Shown: in pieces, positions 5,095 through 10,655 of the stretch
How the letters are laid out: every line of letters starts with the position of its first letter
Numbering within the stretch: position 1 is the stretch's first letter
Origin: Candidatus Omnitrophota bacterium
Lineage (GTDB): Bacteria; Omnitrophota; Gorgyraeia; Gygaellales; Profunditerraquicolaceae
DNA: 10,655 nucleotides
Assembly (NCBI GenBank): GCA_028717985.1
Contig: JAQUMS010000022.1
Coordinates: 1 to 10,655 of the forward strand
Direction of reading: 5' to 3'
Notes under the pieces: model-generated
What the model was told of the DNA's origin: nothing
Databases searched by the model: none
What the model saw: the letters and a program-made list of their open reading frames with translations, nothing else
Program-made: the position numbers and the translations under genes

Positions 5095-6219
5095 CTATTT
5101 CCATCCCAGCAACGACTTAAACAATCCGAGTTTATTCTTTAATCCCACTGAACGGTATATGCACATGCAATAATGAAGAAACGTGGGCAGACGGCCTTTT
5201 AAACACATCCCCATGATGCTGCCGCATGACCGGTTATTCGCCATCGGAATTATATACCCCAAATCATACGGCGTGTATTTTCGTAACTTTCTGCCCCGTA
5301 TACTGCGGATCACATTATCCGCGGCACACGCTCCTTCATACAGGGAAAACTGGACCCCCATACGTAAGAAGGATGAACCGGAAGAAACCAAAGCCGCATC
5401 TCCGGTGGCAAAACAATGATCCCCGATCCGCAAATATTCATCGGTATATATCCTGCCCTGCGGGTTTTTATTAATTTTACCGTCATGTACTATATCGGGA
5501 ATTTTCACTCCCGCAGTCCACACCAGCATGGCTTTTTCAAAACTCGCGCCCCCGGAAAAACTTACCCTCCCGGATTCCACCTTATCTATCACAGTATCGG
5601 TCAAAACTTCAATATTCATCAATTTCAGGTTACGGAGAACATACGTTCTCATCCATTCAGGCAGCGCCCCCAGAATTAACGGCGCACGTTCAACAATAAT
5701 AATCCGTTGTTTTCCTCCAATTGTATCAAGTTTCCGCCTGATAGCGGTAGCGATTTCGATGCCCGTGTATCCGCCGCCCGAAATTAAAAACGTATTGAAC
5801 ACGCCTGACTCAACGGAACGCAGAATTTTAAGCGCATCCCGGGTGTCGTCGAGCTTGAACGCGTGAGTTTGTATCTCCGCATTACCATAAAAGTTAGTTT
5901 CAGAACCACAGGTAAGAATAGCGTAATCATAGAATATATCCTTCCCGCCTAAAAATGCAACTAATTTCCTTTGCATATCGATTGATTTCACCTCATCCTG
6001 GATGAATGAAAATCGGTATTTTTTGCTTATTTCACGTATGGGAAACGCCAGAAAAAACGGAGAGAATCCCCTGCCGATAATATCAGGCAAAAGCGGCAAA
6101 AAATTCATATCCACATTTTTGTCAATGACAATAACCTGGGTTTCTTCCCGATAACGCGCTAAAATACGCGCGGCCGTCATTCCGGCAAATCCACAGCCTG
6201 TAATCACGACACGTTTCAT
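5095..6219 (-). CDS. Type II NADH dehydrogenase-like flavoprotein (NDH-2 family)
   Basis: The 374-residue protein is a two-dinucleotide-fold FAD/NAD(P)H oxidoreductase. The FAD-binding G-x-G-x-x-G is GCGFAG (8-13) at the very N-terminus. The NAD(P)H-binding motif is SGGGYTGIE (147-155). The NDH-2-typical WTAGV (234-238) and the late FAD motif FATGDAA (270-276) follow, then QFSLYEGACAADN (290-302), a quinone-site-like region. The C-terminal 40 residues are aromatic and basic, as in the membrane-anchoring helices of NDH-2. Its likely role is NADH to quinone electron transfer at the inner face of the membrane without proton pumping. Related sulfide:quinone reductases are less likely because their paired redox cysteines are not evident. 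The start at 6219 has AGGAG four bases upstream. The DoxX gene follows after the repeat array. Confidence 0.83.
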   Translation of the reverse strand: MKRVVITGCGFAGMTAARILARYREETQVIVIDKNVDMNFLPLLPDIIGRGFSPFFLAFPIREISKKYRFSFIQDEVKSIDMQRKLVAFLGGKDIFYDYAILTCGSETNFYGNAEIQTHAFKLDDTRDALKILRSVESGVFNTFLISGGGYTGIEIATAIRRKLDTIGGKQRIIIVERAPLILGALPEWMRTYVLRNLKLMNIEVLTDTVIDKVESGRVSFSGGASFEKAMLVWTAGVKIPDIVHDGKINKNPQGRIYTDEYLRIGDHCFATGDAALVSSGSSFLRMGVQFSLYEGACAADNVIRSIRGRKLRKYTPYDLGYIIPMANNRSCGSIMGMCLKGRLPTFLHYCMCIYRSVGLKNKLGLFKSLLGWK

Positions 6220-6300
6220 ACTACTCCTGACTGATTACTTTTCATGCATTCAAAAACACACGTTGAATATGGAATACCGCTCTTCCTGGGAAGTTTTTAT

Positions 6301-6329
6301 TTGCGCCTTATATGTCTCTATGTTAACAT
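6301..6329 (+). promoter_or_regulatory. Possible promoter for a leaderless prenyl synthase mRNA
   Basis: TTGCGC (6301-6306), a 17-bp spacer, and TAACAT (6324-6329) end six bases before the ATG at 6336, with no Shine-Dalgarno between. The match to consensus is modest (3/6 and 4/6), so this is tentative. Confidence 0.35.
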
Positions 6330-6340
6330 AAACATATGTT
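6319..6340. promoter_or_regulatory. Overlapping palindromes at the prenyl synthase start (operator-like)
   Basis: TATGTTAACATA (6319-6330) is a perfect 12-bp palindrome and AACATATGTT (6331-6340) a perfect 10-bp one that spans the start codon. TATGTTAA recurs at 6319 and 6335. The block sits over the putative -10 and the ATG, where a bound repressor would act. It lies in the divergent region shared with the NDH-2-like gene. Confidence 0.4.
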
Positions 6341-7376
6341 AAACAAAATAAAAAATCGCATAGAAAAAGAAATTCCCTGCTTTATGTCTTTTTTAAACAA
6401 AACATACGGTTTGGAAGATTTATCCCCCCTGCTTTTTTCCCGGATCAAGGAATTTGTTTCCCGAAGCGGAAAACGAATCCGCCCGTCTCTGTTTGTTGCC
6501 GGATACCTCGGCTATAAGCACAAACCCGCGCCGTTTTTGTTCCGCAGCGCTCTTTCAATAGAGCTCCTTCACGATTTTATGCTTGTCCATGATGATATTA
6601 TTGATAAATCCGACCTGCGCCGAGGCAAGCCTTCAATGCACTCCATGTTCAATAAAGACCTCGAAAAATTCGATGATGTTAAATTCAACGGCCAGGATCT
6701 GGCGATAGTCGCCGGAGATATCATGTACGCCATGGGACTCAAAGGGTTCCTCGAGGTACGGGAAAACCCGGTACAGAAAGAAGCCTCGTTAAAAAAAATA
6801 ATCGACGCGGCGGTTTACACAGGAAACGGTGAATTTATTGAATTACTGTTAGGGAACAAGGATATTGACAAAGTCACGGAAGAAGACATTACGAAAGTAT
6901 ACGATTACAAAACGGCCTTCTATACGTTTGCCTGCCCGTTATCTGCAGGAGCGTTGTTGGCTGGAGCGGGGAAAAAACAAACAGATAATCTTTTTCGTTT
7001 TGGGATGGCCTTAGGCAGAGGCTTCCAGATAAAAGATGATATCCTCGGCCTTTACGGTGACGAAAAAATCATTGGAAAATCAACGTTGACAGACCTCCAG
7101 GAAGCTAAAAAAACCATTCTTATCTGGTACGCATATAATCACGCAAAAAAAATACATACTAAAATCATACGTTCAATCATGAACAAAACACGTGTTACGA
7201 CAACGGATGTAAACACAATACGCGCCATTATATGTGAATCAGGCGCGCTGGAATATGCGAAAGCCGAAGTAAACACCCTGCTAAAAAAAACCCGCACACT
7301 CCTCTTCAAGACTGACATGGCTCCTGAATACAAAAACGCGATCTATCATTATTCAGAAAAAATTCTCTCCATGTAA
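6336..7376 (+). CDS. Polyprenyl (probably geranylgeranyl) diphosphate synthase
   Basis: The 346-residue protein is a trans-prenyl diphosphate synthase, joining isopentenyl diphosphate to an allylic diphosphate in the cytoplasm. GKRIRP (45-50) binds diphosphate. The first Asp-rich motif is DDIID (86-90) in VHDDIIDKSDLRRGKPSMH. The second begins D234-D235 in QIKDDILGLYGDEKIIGKS; its third Asp is displaced (D242) and a Gly sits at the usual place. The first motif has no two-residue insertion, and an aromatic (F81) lies five residues before it, the pattern of archaeal-type GGPP synthases, so a C20 product is favoured over C15. The phytoene/squalene synthase gene downstream would use that product. 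The start has no Shine-Dalgarno and palindromes cover it, so a leaderless mRNA is possible. Confidence 0.9.
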   Translation: MLNKIKNRIEKEIPCFMSFLNKTYGLEDLSPLLFSRIKEFVSRSGKRIRPSLFVAGYLGYKHKPAPFLFRSALSIELLHDFMLVHDDIIDKSDLRRGKPSMHSMFNKDLEKFDDVKFNGQDLAIVAGDIMYAMGLKGFLEVRENPVQKEASLKKIIDAAVYTGNGEFIELLLGNKDIDKVTEEDITKVYDYKTAFYTFACPLSAGALLAGAGKKQTDNLFRFGMALGRGFQIKDDILGLYGDEKIIGKSTLTDLQEAKKTILIWYAYNHAKKIHTKIIRSIMNKTRVTTTDVNTIRAIICESGALEYAKAEVNTLLKKTRTLLFKTDMAPEYKNAIYHYSEKILSM

Positions 7377-7385
7377 ATCCTTACG

Positions 7386-7420
7386 AAAGCGATTTCAATT
7401 AAAAAAACGCTTTTAATTTT
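7386..7420 (+). terminator. Weak terminator-like hairpin after the prenyl synthase
   Basis: AAAGCG (7386-7391) pairs with CGCTTT (7408-7413) over a 16-nt A-rich loop and is followed by TAATTTT. The stem is short, so this is only a candidate. Confidence 0.25.
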
Positions 7421-7432
7421 GGAATTTTTACG

Positions 7433-7460
7433 TTGATTTAAGCGCTCAGATGTGTACAAT
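7433..7460 (+). promoter_or_regulatory. Promoter for the phytoene/squalene synthase gene, leaderless layout
   Basis: TTGATT (7433-7438), a 16-bp spacer, and TACAAT (7455-7460). The -10 box ends six bases before the ATG at 7467, which puts the transcript start on or next to the A of the start codon. No Shine-Dalgarno is present, as expected of a leaderless mRNA. Confidence 0.6.
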
Positions 7461-7466
7461 AACTGT

Positions 7467-8339
7467 ATGAACAAACACGATGAATACCGTTTATTGAGAA
7501 CCGGATACCTTGAGGCTAAAAATGTAACCAAAATACACAGCCACTCGTTCTATTATGCGTCGTTGATTCTCCCCCCCCGCATACAAAAAGCCGCATACAG
7601 CATTTACGCGGTTTGCAGGCTCAGCGATGAAGCAATCGATTCATCGTCTCCGCAATCACAAGTTGCCGGATTAAACAAAATCAGAGAAAAAGTCGCTCAC
7701 GCGTATTCGCACAAAACTATTGCCGATCCCCTGGGAATAGTTTTTCAAAAAACAGTGCGTGACTACCATATCCCCCAGGAATATTTCAACGTTCTCTTCA
7801 CAGGCATGATAGCCGATTTAACCAAAAACAGGTATAAAAATTTTAACGAACTCTATGATTATTGTTACGAAATTGCCGGTATCGTAGGATTAATGATGCT
7901 TTCAATCTTCGAATACACCTCTCCGGAGGCGAAAAAATATGCGGTTGATTTAGGGATCGCGATGCAGCTGACCAACATCATCAGAGATATCAAAGAAGAC
8001 TGGGAGAGGGGAAGGGTTTATCTGCCTCAAGATGAAATGTCTCGTTTCAATATATCGGAAGACACATTGCGGGAAGGACGCGTTACGCCGGACTTCAAAG
8101 CATTCATGCAATTCCAAATCCAACGGGCCCGCGAGTATTATACTAACGCGGCGAAAGGTATTCCCCTGCTCAAAGGCAAACGGGTACGGTTCGTATCAAT
8201 GGCAATGACAGAGTTTTACAAAGAAATCCTGACCGTGATAGAAAAAAAAGGGTATGATATATTTTCCGGACGCGCCTATACCACGGCGGCGCAGAAAACG
8301 GTTATCACGCTGAAAATTTTAGGGAAGGCAATCCGATGA
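7467..8339 (+). CDS. Phytoene/squalene synthase family protein
   Basis: The 290-residue protein belongs to the head-to-head prenyl synthases (CrtB, HpnC/HpnD, squalene synthase), which condense two GGPP or FPP molecules. The two Mg-diphosphate motifs are DEAID (54-58, in CRLSDEAIDS) and DIKED (174-178, in NIIRDIKEDWERGRVYLP). IAGIVGLMML (136-145) and AMQLTNI (165-171) are also family-typical. The family-typical start is HSHSFYYASLILPP (24-37), resembling the SFYxAS-LLP motif. The GGPP-type synthase upstream favours phytoene, but no desaturase or cyclase is in the window, so squalene or dehydrosqualene cannot be excluded. A GTG at 7452 would also open the frame, but it lies inside the promoter, so 7467 is chosen. 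The stop overlaps the ispH start as ATGA. Confidence 0.88.
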   Translation: MNKHDEYRLLRTGYLEAKNVTKIHSHSFYYASLILPPRIQKAAYSIYAVCRLSDEAIDSSSPQSQVAGLNKIREKVAHAYSHKTIADPLGIVFQKTVRDYHIPQEYFNVLFTGMIADLTKNRYKNFNELYDYCYEIAGIVGLMMLSIFEYTSPEAKKYAVDLGIAMQLTNIIRDIKEDWERGRVYLPQDEMSRFNISEDTLREGRVTPDFKAFMQFQIQRAREYYTNAAKGIPLLKGKRVRFVSMAMTEFYKEILTVIEKKGYDIFSGRAYTTAAQKTVITLKILGKAIR

Positions 8340-8346
8340 TAAACCC

Positions 8347-8368
8347 AAATTTTGCAACTGCAAAATTT
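8347..8368. repeat. Perfect inverted repeat inside the ispH N-terminal extension
   Basis: AAATTTTGCA (8347-8356) and TGCAAAATTT (8359-8368) are perfect 10-bp inverted arms around a 2-nt centre. An 8-bp palindrome GGCCGGCC follows at 8377-8384. The stretch encodes the part of the protein that ordinary IspH lacks. Confidence 0.7.
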
Positions 8369-8977
8369 TCCTGGAAGGCCGGCCGATTAAATCCCGGCGG
8401 CATCACAAAAAAACCCGGGATAAAAATTTCACTCGCTCGAAACGCCGGATTTTGCCTGGGGGTAAAACGCGCTATACAAACAGCGCTTGAAACCGCGAAA
8501 AAAGGCGGCGACATTTATATGCTCGGGGATATCGTGCATAATGAAGACGTCGTTAAACTCATCCAAGCGGCGGGTATAAAAAAAATCAGGTCTCTTGGAA
8601 AGAATGGAACGGGGAAAACACTTCTTATCCGCGCGCACGGCGAAAGCATACGAACGATCAAAAAAGCGGAACAACTCGGATATACAATTATCGACGCCAC
8701 CTGCCCCATGGTCAAAGGGATACATACCATCGTACGGGATAACGAAGCGAAACAACGAACAATCATGATAATCGGGGACAAAAAACATGATGAAGTAAAA
8801 GGCATCGTAGGCCAATTAAAAACAAGAGCCTTGGTAATTGATACCCCTTCTTCTATCCCTCTGCGTAAACTCAAAAAAATAAAAGACGCCTGCGTTGTGG
8901 TACAATCAACGCAAAATTTCGATTTAGTACAAACAATCCTGCCCATCCTCCGTCAGAACCTTACGAATATATTTTTT

Positions 8978-8980
8978 TAA
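8978..8980 (+). other. In-frame UAA interrupting ispH
   Basis: The stop lies where seven T meet four A. One T-to-A change at 8978 would give a Lys codon and a fully open frame (F-F-K-N-T-I-C). A single insertion or deletion would not restore the frame. Confidence 0.85.
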
Positions 8981-9351
8981 AACACCATCTGCCGCCCCAC
9001 AAAAACCAAACAGCATGAAATAAGGACTATGCCGCTGCAAAACGACATCATGATTATTATCGGATCAAAGAAAAGCGCGAATACCAAACGCCTGTATGAA
9101 ATCTCAAAACATCTGAATACAAGAAGCTTTTGGATCCAATCTCCCCTCGACATAAAACCATCGTATTTTAAAAATGCTCGTTCGGTAGGAATAACGGCGG
9201 GAGCATCAACCCCTGAAGAAACCATCGCAACGGTCATAACGCATATCAAAAAAATGAAATGCGCCTCAACGGCTGGAGATTAGATCCGCGACTATCCGGG
9301 AACCGGCAATAACAACACACCGGCGACTACAACGGCTATTTTTCCAGGCAT

Positions 9352-10080
9352 TTAATCGCTTTCCCCGCACATCCCCAACGGCAGATTCCGTTCCACGAAT
9401 TCAAGGATTTTTTGCTGAGTTAAACCGGTAAGGTGATAAAATTCTACGCCCATCCCCGGATATATGTGCGGCTGAATTTCCTTTTGAACATGCCACACGA
9501 CTTTCCCTTCTATTTCAAGGTGCCCCGGCTGAGGAGACAAATCAAGTCTAAGATCGAGGAGTTCACCGAGTGGAAATTGTTTACCCGCAAAAATCAATAT
9601 ACCGACAGCGCTGATATTCAAAATCTTACCCTTAATAAATTCGCTTTTACTTCCCAGAGGCCTGAATTCAATATTTATATCAAGAAATAAACGCTTAAAT
9701 CTGCGCCGGAGCTGTTTCTTTTTAATTTCCGAAATAACCTTGTCCTCTTCAAAACTCCTGAGAGCGAAATTCTCATCATCATAAATCTCAAAAACACGGT
9801 CCATGCACACCATAGTAAAGATTTTCCGTATATGGGGAGGAACAAATACCAGCTTCAACCTGCCCTTGTGATTAAGAACATTCCTATACGAAATTGCCAG
9901 AACAGACAACCCCGAATAATCGACCAAATTCACGCTTTCAAAGTTACACAGAATATCTGTATACCCGTTTTCAAGGCACCACCCGACCGTCTCGATAAAA
10001 TTAGAAGAATCAAGGTCAATTGTCCCGGCTAAATCCAGAACAGCTATCGCTCCAACCCGTTTGAAGTTAATCTCAAGCAT
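9352..10080 (-). CDS. STAS-PilZ fusion protein
   Basis: Two signalling domains are fused in 242 residues (numbering from the ATG at 10080). The N-terminal STAS domain (about 3-110) resembles anti-anti-sigma factors. NLVDYSGLSVL (51-61) matches the phosphoacceptor loop (V-D-S-S-G-L-x-x-L) with S56 as the likely site. The C-terminal PilZ domain (about 123-231) has the arginine cluster LRRRFKRL (124-131), NISAVG (155-160) and GMGVEF (209-214), so c-di-GMP binding is expected. Such a protein could join c-di-GMP level to a partner-switching phosphorylation relay; no kinase, phosphatase or sigma factor gene is present here. An ATG two codons upstream (10086) abuts GAGAGG with no spacing, while the ATG at 10080 has it six bases away, so 10080 is chosen. 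The gene has its own promoter. Confidence 0.85.
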   Translation of the reverse strand: MLEINFKRVGAIAVLDLAGTIDLDSSNFIETVGWCLENGYTDILCNFESVNLVDYSGLSVLAISYRNVLNHKGRLKLVFVPPHIRKIFTMVCMDRVFEIYDDENFALRSFEEDKVISEIKKKQLRRRFKRLFLDINIEFRPLGSKSEFIKGKILNISAVGILIFAGKQFPLGELLDLRLDLSPQPGHLEIEGKVVWHVQKEIQPHIYPGMGVEFYHLTGLTQQKILEFVERNLPLGMCGESD

Positions 10081-10086
10081 GTGCAT

Positions 10087-10092
10087 CCTCTC
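10087..10092 (-). promoter_or_regulatory. Shine-Dalgarno GAGAGG deciding the STAS-PilZ start
   Basis: GAGAGG on the minus strand is six bases before the ATG at 10080 and directly touches the ATG at 10086, so the inner start is favoured. Confidence 0.6.
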
Positions 10093-10133
10093 AGGTTTAA
10101 AAAAGGCATAAATCCAGTTTTAATTCCATAATA

Positions 10134-10162
10134 ATTATATACGCTAATCAAGTAAGTATCAA
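10134..10162 (-). promoter_or_regulatory. Near-consensus sigma-70 promoter for STAS-PilZ
   Basis: On the minus strand: TTGATA (10162-10157), a 17-bp spacer, and a perfect TATAAT (10139-10134). The transcript start would be near 10127, leaving a leader of about 47 nt before the ATG at 10080. Confidence 0.7.
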
Positions 10163-10196
10163 TGTATAGCTCTTGGTAAAAAACAAAACGAATTTT

Positions 10197-10641
10197 CTAA
10201 GAACTATGTTCACGGTACTGGCCGGACTTGATAATCTCGGCAATATATTCCAGATTTCGTACGGTTGCCCCCCGGTTTCTTTCAATAAGGGACCTGCCTT
10301 TTTCTCCCAACGCTTCGGCTTCTCTGTAATCCAATAGCCACCGTCTCAGGATCTGTTTACATTGTTCCCTATCGTTAACTTGTACCGCGGCCCCATTACT
10401 GAGAAATAGCGACGTTATATCCCGGAAATTAAACATGTGCGGCCCGAAAAAAACAGGTTTCCCTAAAAAAACGGGCTCGAGAATATTATGGCCCCCTTTT
10501 TTGACCAAACTTCCTCCGACAAAAACAATGGACGCACAGGAATAAAAACCCATAAGCTGACCTACCGTATCCAAAAGAAAAACCGTATCTTTCCCCATTT
10601 TCTCAGCCTTGGATATTTCCGATACGCGCATATACGGTATA
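10197..10641 (-). CDS. waaA: 3-deoxy-D-manno-octulosonic acid (Kdo) transferase, C-terminal part
   Basis: WaaA (KdtA) transfers Kdo from CMP-Kdo to lipid A precursor at the inner membrane. About 148 C-terminal codons of a usual length near 420 are present; the N-terminal two thirds lie beyond the right edge. The visible part has FLLDTVGQL (the D-T-x-G-E/Q-L strand), FVGGSLVKKGGHNILEP (the nucleotide-sugar site of the family) and GPHMFNFRDI. The ending ERNRGATVRNLEYI matches the family's N-x-G-A segment. An ATG at 10631 is internal, not the start, because the frame continues upstream as -IPY- into the contig end. True sequence stops at 10641, where the adapter begins. It supports a lipopolysaccharide-bearing outer membrane. 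Confidence 0.9.
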
Positions 10642-10655
10642 AGATCGGAAGAGCA
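10642..10655. other. Illumina adapter remnant at the contig end
   Basis: The last 14 bases, AGATCGGAAGAGCA, equal the first 14 bases of the TruSeq read-1 adapter. They are not genomic; the waaA frame just happens to stay open through them. Confidence 0.95.

Larger units (their letters stand above)
8336..9283 (+). pseudogene. ispH: 4-hydroxy-3-methylbut-2-enyl diphosphate reductase with one in-frame UAA
   Basis: IspH catalyses the last MEP-pathway step, making IPP and DMAPP with a 4Fe-4S cluster. The frame is 316 codons including a UAA at codon 215 (8978-8980); both sides are in the same frame. Before it: NAGFCLGVKRA (C40), VHNEDV (H68), RAHG (H101), DATCPMVK (C123), KHDEVKG (H151, E153) and VVQSTQNF (T192). 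After it, directly: NTICRPTKTKQHEI (third cluster cysteine, C219), GSKKSANTKRL and ITAGASTPEETI. All expected active-site residues survive, so decay is very recent, or the UAA is a base error or is read through. The first 28 or so residues extend beyond the usual start; at the usual Met position the codon is ATA (8420). AAGG nine bases before the ATG plus the ATGA overlap with the upstream gene support 8336. Confidence 0.85.

Noticed and set aside
5947..5958. CCCGCCTAAAAA in the NDH-2-like gene matching part of hairpins H1/H2
   Set aside because: A 12-base match without the second arm, inside sense codons; probably chance.
7452..7466. GTG start for the phytoene/squalene synthase
   Set aside because: It overlaps the -10 box and adds only five residues that are not family-typical.
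8978..8980. Genetic code in which UAA is sense
   Set aside because: UAA, UAG and UGA all end other complete genes here at the expected family lengths (for example TtcA-like, NDH-2-like and phytoene/squalene synthase).
8960..9030. Programmed frameshift in ispH at the T7 run
   Set aside because: The segments before and after the stop are in the same frame, so a shift would not restore the protein.
9284..9351. Terminator between the convergent ispH and STAS-PilZ genes
   Set aside because: The 68-bp spacer has no convincing stem followed by T or A runs.

Overview
This 10.65 kb window looks like one short contig from a metagenome assembly. Its right end stops inside a gene and carries 14 bases identical to the start of the Illumina TruSeq adapter. 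The gene set points to a diderm (Gram-negative) bacterium: a Kdo transferase for lipopolysaccharide, the MEP isoprenoid pathway (IspH), two PilZ c-di-GMP receptor proteins and a type II NADH dehydrogenase-like enzyme. No sporulation genes are visible. The mix resembles uncultured PVC-group lineages such as Omnitrophota, but that placement is an impression from gene content, not a phylogenetic result.

Left part (1-6219) is all on the minus strand. Read in the direction of transcription it holds an NDH-2-like flavoprotein, a 369-bp spacer filled with structured repeats, a DoxX-family membrane protein, a heptamer minisatellite, a nucleoside phosphorylase-like protein overlapping an SPL-like radical SAM protein, and then a new promoter. 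That promoter drives a PilZ protein, an unrecognised membrane protein, a TtcA-like tRNA thiolase and a YggU/DUF167 protein cut by the left edge.

Middle part (6301-9283) is on the plus strand and is an isoprenoid block: a GGPP-type polyprenyl synthase, then a phytoene/squalene synthase whose stop codon overlaps the start of ispH. IspH supplies the C5 units, the prenyl synthase makes the C20 (or C15) diphosphate, and the phytoene/squalene synthase couples two of them head to head. The ispH reading frame is broken by a single in-frame UAA just before the third iron-sulfur cysteine, while everything beyond it stays in frame and conserved. Both leading genes of this block lack a Shine-Dalgarno sequence and may be leaderless.

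Right part (9352-10641, minus strand) has the C-terminal third of Kdo transferase followed by a STAS-PilZ fusion protein with its own near-consensus promoter.

The most unusual object is the spacer at 4740-5030. It alternates simple hairpins with three copies of a 56-57 nt element. Each copy has a 12-bp outer stem, a conserved lopsided internal loop (CAA opposite GCMGTGWW, 8 nt), a 9-bp inner stem and a 3-4 nt loop. The stem sequences differ between copies but pairing is kept by compensating changes. Wobble pairs, tandem G-A pairs and a GNRA-type loop all make sense only for the plus strand, opposite to both flanking genes. I do not recognise it as a known family.
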